Shown here one piece after another: positions 6,265 through 13,539 of a stretch of 14,051 nucleotides of DNA. The DNA is taken from contig JANYCM010000160.1 of assembly GCA_025360285.1 (NCBI GenBank), positions 1 through 14,051 of the forward strand, in the 5' to 3' direction. Origin of the DNA: Sphingomonadales bacterium. GTDB lineage: Bacteria; Pseudomonadota; Alphaproteobacteria; Sphingomonadales; Sphingomonadaceae. Position numbers and translations under genes: made by a program. Position 1 is the stretch's first letter; each line of letters starts with the position of its first letter. The notes under the pieces were generated by a model that was given only the letters and a program-made list of their open reading frames with translations, was not told the origin of the DNA and did no database searches.

Positions 6265-8856
6265 GTGACCGCCGCCGCCTCCCCGATGATCGCCCAATAT
6301 CTGGCGTTGAAGGACGAAGCAGCCGATTGCCTGTTGTTCTTCCGCATGGGCGATTTCTACGAGATGTTCTTCGATGATGCCGTGGCAGCGTCGGCGACGC
6401 TCGACATCGCGCTGACCAGGCGCGGCGAACATGGCGGCGTGCCGATCCCGATGTGCGGCGTACCGGTCCACGCCGCCGATGCCTATCTGGCGCGCCTGAT
6501 CCGCGGCGGCCACCGTGTCGCCATCGCCGAACAGATCGAGGACCCCGCCGAAGCGCGCAAACGCCCCGGCAAGTCGATCGTCGCGCGCGCCATCACCCGC
6601 ATCGTGACGCCCGGCACGCTGACCGAGGCCAATCTGCTGGAACCCAAGCGCGCCAATTGGCTGGCGGCGCTGGCGCCGGGCATGCCGACGGGTCTCGCCT
6701 GGTGCGACCTGTCAACGGGGGCCTTTGCCACCCGCGCCTGTGCGCCCGCCGACGCCGCCGCCGAACTGGCGCGGCTGGCACCCGCCGAACTGATCGCACC
6801 CGAAGGTTGGAGCGGGGCACCCTTCACGCCGCGCCCGGTGGCCGAATTTGCGCCAACGCGCGGTGAGGCCCGGCTGAAGGCGCGCTTTGGCGTGGCGACC
6901 CTCGATGGCTTTGGCGCGTTTTCCGCGGCCGAGATCGCCGCCGCCGGGGCGTTGCTCGCCTATGTCGAAGCGACCGCCAAGGGGGCAGTGCCACTGCTGG
7001 CGCCGCCGCGTCCCGAAACGCCGGGCAGCACCATGGCCATCGACGCCGCCACCCGCACCAGCCTGGAACTGGCGCGGGGCGCCGGCGGTGGCCGCGCCGG
7101 CAGCCTGGAGGCCGCGATCGACCGCACCGTCACCGCCGGCGGCGGCCGGTTGCTGGCCGGCGATCTGGCGGCGCCGTTGACCGATGCGGCAGCGATTGCC
7201 GACCGGCTGGACCTCGTTGGCTGGTTCGCCGATGCCGGCGTGCTCCGACTGCGCACGCGCGAAGCGCTGGCGGCGATGCCCGATATCGCCCGGGCGCTGG
7301 GCCGGCTGGCGGTCGGGCGCTGGAACCCGCGTGACCTCGCCGGCATGCGCGACGGGCTGGCGCTGGCGCTGGCGTTGAAGACGGCACTGGGCCAGCCGCA
7401 CCTGACGACACCCACGCTGCTAACCGCGACGCTGGCCCGCGTCGGTCCGCATGGCGCGCTCGTCGAAGCCATGCGCCGGGCGCTGGTGCCCGAACCGCCG
7501 GCCGATGCAGCGGCAGGGGGCAGTATCGCGCCCGGTTATGATCCGGCGCTCGATGCACTGCGTGAAACCGCCCGCGACGGCCGCAGTGCCGTGGTTGCCC
7601 TGGAAACCCAATTGCGCGAACAGACCGGCGTGGCGGCGCTGAAGATCCGCCACAATGGCGTCCTTGGCTATCATATCGAAGTGGCGGCGCGCTTTGCCGA
7701 CCCGTTGCTGCGCGCCGATTCGGGCCTGATCCACCGCCAGACTCTGGCCGGCGTGGTGCGCTTCGGGTCGGTCGATCTATCGGCGCTGGCGGTGCGCATC
7801 GCCCAGGCCGGCGACCATGCGCTGGCCGCCGAAGCCGCGCATCTGGAGGAATTGCGCGAGGCCGTGCTGGCCGCGACCGGCGCGATTGCTGAAACGGCGG
7901 CGGCGCTGGCGCGGATCGACGTGGCAGCGGCTCTCGCCGAGCTGGCGACGGCCGAAGATTGGGTGCGTCCGCGCGTCGATGCGACAACCGCCTTTCATAT
8001 CGAGGCCGGCCGGCACCCGGTGGTCGAGGCGGCAGTCAAGGCACAGCGCGGGCAATTCGTTGCCAATGACTGCGACCTTTCCGCCGATGCCCGGCTGTGG
8101 CTGGTCACCGGTCCCAACATGGCGGGCAAATCGACCTTCCTGCGCCAGAATGCGCTGATCGCCGTCCTCGCCCAGGCCGGCAGTTTCGTGCCGGCGCGGG
8201 CTGCGCACATCGGGGTTATTGATCGGCTGTTCAGCCGGGTCGGCGCCGCCGATGATCTGGCGCAGGGGCGCAGCACTTTCATGGTCGAAATGGTCGAAAC
8301 CGCGGCGATCCTGGCCGGCGCCACCGACCGCAGCCTGGTCATCCTTGACGAAGTCGGGCGCGGCACCAGCACGTATGACGGCCTTGCAATCGCCTGGGCA
8401 GTGCTGGAGGCGGTGCATGACGATCTGCAATGCCGCTGCCTGTTCGCCAGCCATTATCATGAGCTTGTGCAGTTGAAGGACCGGCTGCGCAGTCTGGCGG
8501 CCGTCACCGTTCGGGTGCGCGAATGGAAGGGCGAACTGGTCTTCCTCCACGAAGTCATCCCCGGCGCCGCCGACAAAAGCTATGGGCTCGCCGTTGCCCG
8601 GCTCGCCGGTGTGCCGGCGCCGGTTCTGGCGCGAGCGCGCGGCGTGCTGACGCGGCTGGAGGCCAATCGCGACCGGACCGGCGGGCTGGCGGCGGGGCTG
8701 ACCGACCTGCCGCTTTTCGGCGCCGCGCCACCGCTGCAGGCGGGCGATGCGCTGCGCGATCGCCTGACCAGCATCGACCCCGATGCGATCACGCCGCGTG
8801 AGGCGCTTGATCTGCTTGCCGAATTGAAGGCGCTGGCGGCAGGCGAACGCGCATGA
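6265..8856 (+). CDS. mutS: DNA mismatch repair protein MutS
   Basis: An 863-residue cytoplasmic ATPase that recognises mismatches and starts repair together with MutL. The N-terminal mismatch-binding domain carries the Phe-x-Glu wedge, Phe31 and Glu33 in MGDFYEMFF. Connector, lever and clamp regions follow. The ATPase domain has Walker A GPNMAGKST (616-624), Walker B with Asp695-Glu696 in VILDEVGRGTSTYDG, and the FASHYHEL switch histidine segment. The length is close to that of E. coli MutS (853). The GTG at 6265 is the furthest upstream start in frame (a stop lies at 6229) and gives a normal N-terminus; the ATG at 6286 is the alternative. Neither start has a visible ribosome site. mutS leads a four-gene operon and its stop overlaps the next ATG by 4 bp. 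Confidence 0.97.
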   Translation: MTAAASPMIAQYLALKDEAADCLLFFRMGDFYEMFFDDAVAASATLDIALTRRGEHGGVPIPMCGVPVHAADAYLARLIRGGHRVAIAEQIEDPAEARKRPGKSIVARAITRIVTPGTLTEANLLEPKRANWLAALAPGMPTGLAWCDLSTGAFATRACAPADAAAELARLAPAELIAPEGWSGAPFTPRPVAEFAPTRGEARLKARFGVATLDGFGAFSAAEIAAAGALLAYVEATAKGAVPLLAPPRPETPGSTMAIDAATRTSLELARGAGGGRAGSLEAAIDRTVTAGGGRLLAGDLAAPLTDAAAIADRLDLVGWFADAGVLRLRTREALAAMPDIARALGRLAVGRWNPRDLAGMRDGLALALALKTALGQPHLTTPTLLTATLARVGPHGALVEAMRRALVPEPPADAAAGGSIAPGYDPALDALRETARDGRSAVVALETQLREQTGVAALKIRHNGVLGYHIEVAARFADPLLRADSGLIHRQTLAGVVRFGSVDLSALAVRIAQAGDHALAAEAAHLEELREAVLAATGAIAETAAALARIDVAAALAELATAEDWVRPRVDATTAFHIEAGRHPVVEAAVKAQRGQFVANDCDLSADARLWLVTGPNMAGKSTFLRQNALIAVLAQAGSFVPARAAHIGVIDRLFSRVGAADDLAQGRSTFMVEMVETAAILAGATDRSLVILDEVGRGTSTYDGLAIAWAVLEAVHDDLQCRCLFASHYHELVQLKDRLRSLAAVTVRVREWKGELVFLHEVIPGAADKSYGLAVARLAGVPAPVLARARGVLTRLEANRDRTGGLAAGLTDLPLFGAAPPLQAGDALRDRLTSIDPDAITPREALDLLAELKALAAGERA

Positions 8857-9518
8857 GCCTGTGGCCACTGATCGGCATTGCCATTGTCATCCTGGGCTTT
8901 GCGCTGCGGCTCAATCCGCTGCTGGTCGTTGTCGCCGCGGCACTGGCCAGCGGGGTCGCGGCCGGGCTCGCCCCACTGGCGGTGGTCGCGGCCTTTGGCA
9001 AGGCGTTCAATACCAACCGCTATGTCAGTGCGCCCTGGATCATCCTGCCGGTCATCGGCCTCCTCGAACGGGCCGGCCTGCGCGAAAGGGCGCGCGACGT
9101 GATCGCCGGCACTGCGGCGGCGACAACCGGGCGCTTGCTGCTCGCCTATCTGCTGCTGCGGCAATTGACATCGGCGGTCGGGCTGACGGCCATCGGCGGC
9201 CATGCCCAGACTGTGCGGCCCCTCCTGGCGCCGATGGCCGAAGCGGCGGCGGCGCGTACTGATCCGGCGATCACCGACGCCGGCCGCCAGCGCATCCGCG
9301 CCCTAGCCGCTGCCACCGACAATATCGGCATGTTCTTTGGCGAGGATATCTTCCTCGCCGTCGCCTCCATTCTCCTCATAAAGGGCTTTCTGGAGGCCAA
9401 TGGCATCATCATCGCGCCGTTGCAGCTGTCGGTCTGGGCGATCCCGACCGCCATCGCGGCCTTTGGCATCCATGGCGTCCGGCTGTGGCGGCTCGACAAA
9501 CGGCTGGCGCGGCAGTGA
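8853..9518 (+). CDS. DUF969 family membrane protein, predicted 5-oxoproline transporter subunit
   Basis: A 221-residue inner-membrane protein with about six hydrophobic segments (roughly residues 5-20, 23-38, 60-72, 92-110, 163-180 and 190-208). Family-typical stretches are GFALRLNPLLVV near the N-terminus, NTNRYVSAPWIILPVIGLLER (53-73), GGHAQTVRPLLAPMAEAA (115-132) and DNIGMFFGEDIF (156-167). DUF969 proteins are nearly always encoded beside DUF979, and the pair is annotated as a 5-oxoproline (pyroglutamate) transporter from its genomic association with pyroglutamyl peptidase and 5-oxoprolinase genes. That function is predicted rather than shown here. The ATG overlaps the mutS stop as ATGA, so translation is probably coupled to mutS. 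Confidence 0.88.
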   Translation: MSLWPLIGIAIVILGFALRLNPLLVVVAAALASGVAAGLAPLAVVAAFGKAFNTNRYVSAPWIILPVIGLLERAGLRERARDVIAGTAAATTGRLLLAYLLLRQLTSAVGLTAIGGHAQTVRPLLAPMAEAAAARTDPAITDAGRQRIRALAAATDNIGMFFGEDIFLAVASILLIKGFLEANGIIIAPLQLSVWAIPTAIAAFGIHGVRLWRLDKRLARQ

Positions 9519-10468
9519 TCGGCCTGCCCTTTCTCTATGCGATCGCCGGCCTGCTGTTCGCCGGTTGGGCCGGGCTGACTCTCGTTGACCGCGCCAACCC
9601 GAAACGCTTCGGCAGCGCCATCTTCTGGGGCCTGCTCGCCGTCAGCTTCCTGTTCGGCGACCGATTGGGCGATCTCGGCAATGGCATCCTTGTCCTCGCG
9701 CTGGTCGCTATCGCCGGCACCGGCAAACTGGGCCGGGGGTCGCCGCCGACGAGCGCGCCGGATGAACGCGAGGCGAGCAGCCGCCGCCATGGCAACCGCC
9801 TGTTCCTGCCGGCGCTGATCGTGCCGGCGACGGCGCTGATCGGCAGTCTGGCCCTTGCGCATCTGACCATCGACAAGGTGCCGCTCGTCGAGGCCAAGCA
9901 GGTGACTTTGGTGTCGCTGGGCCTTGGCACGATCATCGCCATTGCCGTGATCCTCATCTGGCTGCGGCCACCCTTGCTCGCCCCGCTCCACGAAGGCCGG
10001 CGGCTGGTCGAAGCCGTCGGCTGGGCGATCATCCTGCCGCAGATGCTGGCCAGCCTGGGGGCGGTGTTCGCCGCTGCCGGGGTGGGGCAGATCATCGGCG
10101 GGCTGGCCAGTGCCGTCATCCCCGATGGCGTGCGTTTCATCGCCGTCATCGCCTTCACCCTGGGCATGGCGGGGTTCACCATGGTGATGGGCAATGCCTT
10201 TGCCGCCTTTCCGGTGATGATGGCCGCCATCGGCCTGCCGGTACTGGTCGGGCAATTGCATGGCGACCCGGCGATTGTCGCCGCCGTCGGCATGCTCGCC
10301 GGCTTTTGCGGCACGCTGCTGACGCCGATGGCGGCGAATTTCAACATCGTGCCGGCGGCGCTGCTCGAACTTGATGACCGCAACGCCGTCATCAAGGCGC
10401 AGGTGGCAACGGCGCTGCCATTGCTGGCCTTCAACACGCTGCTGATCTGGGGGCTGGCGTTTCGATGA
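9515..10468 (+). CDS. DUF979 family membrane protein, predicted 5-oxoproline transporter subunit
   Basis: A 317-residue polytopic inner-membrane protein. Hydrophobic segments occur at about residues 4-22, 35-48, 56-69, 96-115, 131-150, 168-190, 206-226, 228-245, 252-270 and 297-313. A charged, probably cytoplasmic loop (71-95) separates the first and second groups. Family-typical stretches are FWGLLAVSFLFGD (37-49), MVMGNAFAAFPVMMAAIGLP (223-242) and GFCGTLLTPMAANFNIVPAA (263-282), the last a likely substrate-path motif. The GTG at 9515 is chosen because it overlaps the DUF969 stop as GTGA and starts directly at the first membrane helix; an earlier start at 9485 would add ten unrelated residues. 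It likely forms a complex with the DUF969 product. Transport of 5-oxoproline is the existing prediction for the family, not visible from sequence. Confidence 0.87.
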   Translation: MIGLPFLYAIAGLLFAGWAGLTLVDRANPKRFGSAIFWGLLAVSFLFGDRLGDLGNGILVLALVAIAGTGKLGRGSPPTSAPDEREASSRRHGNRLFLPALIVPATALIGSLALAHLTIDKVPLVEAKQVTLVSLGLGTIIAIAVILIWLRPPLLAPLHEGRRLVEAVGWAIILPQMLASLGAVFAAAGVGQIIGGLASAVIPDGVRFIAVIAFTLGMAGFTMVMGNAFAAFPVMMAAIGLPVLVGQLHGDPAIVAAVGMLAGFCGTLLTPMAANFNIVPAALLELDDRNAVIKAQVATALPLLAFNTLLIWGLAFR

Positions 10469-11469
10469 TCGTTCTCGACGAAGCCCTCGCCGGCCGCATG
10501 GCGCGCATCGCGCTGGGTCATGTGACGCGCGAATATCCCCACAAGCTTGACCATGTGCTGGATGGTCCCGGCGACGCCCGCACGCCGCGTGACCTGCACC
10601 CGATCTTCTTTGGCAGCTTCGATTGGCACAGCTGTGTGCATGGCTGGTGGCTGTTGCTGCGGCTGCTGCGGGGCTTCCCCGGCCACGCAGCCGCCGCCGA
10701 AACCCGCGTGCTGGCGGCGCAATTGTTCACAACCGGCAATGTGGCCGCCGAAGTCGCCTATCTGGATCGGCCGTCATCACGCGGCTTTGAACGGCCCTAT
10801 GGCTGGGGCTGGCTGCTGGCGTTGCATGACGAGGCATCGCGCCATGACGATGCGGCGCTGGAGACAGTGCTGGCACCGCTGGCCGGGGCCTATGCCGCGC
10901 GCTTCCACGCCTTTCTGCCCTTGCAGACTTATCCCATCCGCACCGGCGCGCATGGTAACACGGCCTTTGCCCTCGCCATCGCCGCCGATTGGGCACGGCG
11001 GCATGATTCGGACCTGCTGGCGCTGTTCATGGCGCGGGCACGGGACTGGTTCGGCGGCGACCGCGATGCCCAGGCCTGGGAACCCGATGGCGACGCCTTT
11101 CTGTCACCAACGCTGATTGAAGCACTGGCCATGGCGCGCTTGCTACCGGTGGCCGACTTTCGCGGCTGGTTTGCCACGTTCCTGCCCGGCACGGCCCGAC
11201 GCCGGCCCGCCAGCCTGTTCATCCCGGCGACGGTCAGCGATCGCAGCGACGGCAAGATCGCGCATCTTGATGGCTTGAACCTCAGCCGGGCCTGGTGCTG
11301 GCAGGGCATCGCTGCGGCGCTCGATCCCGCCGATCTGACACGGACAACGGCATTGGCCAGCGCGGCAGAACATCTCGCCGCCGGCTTGCCCCATATCGCC
11401 GGCGACTATGCCGGCGAACATTGGCTGGCGAGTTTCGCGCTTTTGGCGCTGGATAGCGAACAATCCTGA
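10465..11469 (+). CDS. DUF2891 family protein of unknown function
   Basis: A 334-residue soluble protein with no signal peptide, matching the DUF2891 family. It appears all-helical, with repeating helical segments suggestive of an alpha/alpha toroid (inference). Candidate active-site residues cluster in motif-like stretches: SFDWHSCVHGWW (His55, His59), GFERPYGWGW (Glu109), RTGAHGNTAFAL (His163), AWEPDGDAFLSP (Glu206), AHLDGLNLSRAWCW (His267) and GEHWLASFALLAL (Glu318, His319). The ATG overlaps the DUF979 stop as ATGA, so it is the fourth gene of the mutS operon. From memory, DUF2891 genes recur beside DUF969/DUF979 and pyroglutamyl peptidase genes in other bacteria. A role in handling 5-oxoproline or pyroglutamyl peptides is therefore plausible but unproven. 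No pyroglutamyl peptidase or 5-oxoprolinase gene is seen in the window. Confidence 0.85.
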   Translation: MIVLDEALAGRMARIALGHVTREYPHKLDHVLDGPGDARTPRDLHPIFFGSFDWHSCVHGWWLLLRLLRGFPGHAAAAETRVLAAQLFTTGNVAAEVAYLDRPSSRGFERPYGWGWLLALHDEASRHDDAALETVLAPLAGAYAARFHAFLPLQTYPIRTGAHGNTAFALAIAADWARRHDSDLLALFMARARDWFGGDRDAQAWEPDGDAFLSPTLIEALAMARLLPVADFRGWFATFLPGTARRRPASLFIPATVSDRSDGKIAHLDGLNLSRAWCWQGIAAALDPADLTRTTALASAAEHLAAGLPHIAGDYAGEHWLASFALLALDSEQS

Positions 11470-11536
11470 TCAGGTTGCACAAGTCCGCATTGGGTGTAAT
11501 GGTGTAGCCAGTCACTGCCTGCCCTGGAGACCGTTG

Positions 11537-13510
11537 ATGCGTGCCTTTGCCTTGCGCCTGACCACCGCCCTTGCCGCCCTCGCCATGACTGCCGGCGCCC
11601 CCACCATGGCCGATCCCGCCACTGCCGACACGCCGCAAAAAACCGCCAACGCCACCTTTACCCAGCCCACCGCCTGGAACGTCCGCGGTGACGCCAGCGC
11701 CATGACTTTGTCGCCGCCCGAAGGCGATCTCGACATTGCCTTTGTCGACATGCCCGGCGCCGCCAGCGCCGAAGCCGCCGTCGCCGGGGCCTGGGCGAAA
11801 CAATATCCGGGCTTTGCCCGCGAGATCGAAGTTTCCGCCTCCGGTGCGGCCAAGGACGGCTGGGAGGAACAGAAGAGCTTTTCGTACCGCACCTCCCCCA
11901 ATGAACATCAGGCCGTCTCGGCCGTCGCCTTTCGCCGCGGCAGCAACTGGACGGTGATCCTGGTCAAGGGCAATGAAGCGACCTTCGAAAAGCGCGCCGG
12001 CACCGCCTATCTGGCGCTCGGCACCCTGCGCCCCGCCGGCTATACCCGCGAAAGCTTTGCCGGCCGCACGCCGCATCGCCTCGATGCGACGCGGATCGAA
12101 GCGATCAAGGCGTTCATGGCCGAATCCATCAAGGAACTCGATGTCGCCGGCGCCTCGGTCGCGCTGATCGATCATGGCAAGGTCGTGTTTTCCGGCGGTT
12201 TCGGCGTCAAACAGGTCGGCAAGCCCGACAAGGTCGATGGCGATACGCTGTTCATGATCGCGTCGAACACCAAGGGCATGTCGACGCTCATGTTGGCCAA
12301 GCTGGTCGATGAAGGCCGCTTCGCCTGGACCGACAAGGTCACCAAAGTCTATCCGGCCTTCCGCCTGGGCAGCGACGCGACCACCGCCAGTGTCGAAATG
12401 CGCCATCTCGTCTGCGCCTGCACCGGCCTGCCGCGCCGCGATTTTCCCGATATCCTGACCGGATCGCGGGCGACGCCGCCGGAAACGACCTTCCAGCATC
12501 TTGCCGAAACCGAGCCGACGTCGAAGTTCGGCGAGACCTTCCAGTATAATAATCTGATGGCATCGGCGGCCGGCTATATCGGTGGTCATATCCTTTATCC
12601 CGATCTCGAACTCGGCAAGGCCTATGACAAGGCGATGCAGCAAAAGGTCTTCAACCCGCTGGGCATGAACGCCACAACGTTCGACAAGGCCCGCGTTCAG
12701 AAAGCCGATCACGCGACCGGCCATGGCAGAGCCATGTCGGGCGAACTGGCGGTTGCCGGCACCGGTGTGAACGACGCCTTTTATTTCGAACGCCCCGCCG
12801 GGGGTGCCTGGTCATCGGCGAGTGACATGATCAAATATGTCGAAAATGAACTGCGCCAGGGGACTTTGCCCAATGGCAAACCCTATATCTCCGCCAGGAA
12901 TGTGCTCGCCCGCCGCCTGCCCAATGTGCCGATCGGCGAAGATGCGTTCTACGGCATGGGGTTGATGGGTGCCAAAACCGCCGATGTGCCCTGGTATCAC
13001 CATGGCGGTGATCTGATCGGTTTCCACAGCGACCTGTATTTCATTCCCGCTGCCGATATCGGTGCCGTGCTGCTGACCAACACCGACAATGGCGCCGCCA
13101 TCCGCGGGCCGTTCATGCGCCGGCTGCTGGAACTTCTGTACGACGGCAAGCCCGAGGCAGCCGCATCGATCACCGCCAGCGCCGGTGCCTTGCGCGCCCG
13201 CGATGCCGCCGAACGCAAGACGATGGTCTTCCCCGCCGACCCCAAAGTCACTGCCGGGCTCGCCAAACGCTACGTCAGCCCCGATCTTGGCCAGTTGATC
13301 TTCACCCGCAGCGCCGCCGGGTTGACCGCGAACAACGGCCATTGGTCGATGCCGATGGCGACGCGGGTCAATGCCGATGGCACGACATCGCTGGTGACGG
13401 CGGCGACCGGCCTGATCGGCATCGAGTTCGTCATCACCAGCAAGGATGGCAAGCGCGGGCTGAGCATGCGCGATGGCCAGCATGAGTATCGCTACACCGC
13501 GACCGAATAG
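11537..13510 (+). CDS. Periplasmic serine hydrolase, beta-lactamase/PBP4* family, with extra N-terminal domain
   Basis: A 657-residue exported protein. The signal peptide spans about residues 1-25 (cleavage near PTMA/DPA). An N-terminal alpha/beta domain (about 32-170) is followed by an SxxK serine hydrolase domain (about 180-540) and a C-terminal domain (about 560-657). Catalytic motifs are Ser243-x-x-Lys246 (ASNTKGM), Tyr337-x-Asn339 (QYNNLM) and HHGGDLIGF (488-496), the HxG equivalent of the KTG box. This fits class C beta-lactamase-like esterases, D-aminopeptidases and low-molecular-weight carboxypeptidases; which one cannot be told from motifs. The ATG at 11537 has GGAGA six bases upstream and starts the signal peptide; the frame is open upstream to 11408, but that part overlaps the DUF2891 gene. 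It lies 67 bp after that gene. The N-terminal domain is repeated in the next gene. Confidence 0.9.
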   Translation: MRAFALRLTTALAALAMTAGAPTMADPATADTPQKTANATFTQPTAWNVRGDASAMTLSPPEGDLDIAFVDMPGAASAEAAVAGAWAKQYPGFAREIEVSASGAAKDGWEEQKSFSYRTSPNEHQAVSAVAFRRGSNWTVILVKGNEATFEKRAGTAYLALGTLRPAGYTRESFAGRTPHRLDATRIEAIKAFMAESIKELDVAGASVALIDHGKVVFSGGFGVKQVGKPDKVDGDTLFMIASNTKGMSTLMLAKLVDEGRFAWTDKVTKVYPAFRLGSDATTASVEMRHLVCACTGLPRRDFPDILTGSRATPPETTFQHLAETEPTSKFGETFQYNNLMASAAGYIGGHILYPDLELGKAYDKAMQQKVFNPLGMNATTFDKARVQKADHATGHGRAMSGELAVAGTGVNDAFYFERPAGGAWSSASDMIKYVENELRQGTLPNGKPYISARNVLARRLPNVPIGEDAFYGMGLMGAKTADVPWYHHGGDLIGFHSDLYFIPAADIGAVLLTNTDNGAAIRGPFMRRLLELLYDGKPEAAASITASAGALRARDAAERKTMVFPADPKVTAGLAKRYVSPDLGQLIFTRSAAGLTANNGHWSMPMATRVNADGTTSLVTAATGLIGIEFVITSKDGKRGLSMRDGQHEYRYTATE

Positions 13511-13539
13511 GCCGGCTTTGACACGAAAGACTGTCGTTC

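Noticed and set aside
8110..8136. MutS Walker A reads GPNMAGKST with Ala where many bacteria have Gly.
   Set aside because: As far as I know this Ala is common in alphaproteobacterial MutS and the lysine and Ser/Thr are intact, so it is not a defect.
11475..11502. Possible promoter TTGCAC, 16-bp spacer, TAATGG ahead of the serine hydrolase.
   Set aside because: It matches only three and two of six consensus bases, so it is too weak to call, although a promoter may well exist in this 67-bp gap.
11408..11536. Extended N-terminus of the serine hydrolase starting at 11408.
   Set aside because: It overlaps the end of the DUF2891 gene and would bury the signal peptide; the ATG at 11537 has GGAGA upstream.
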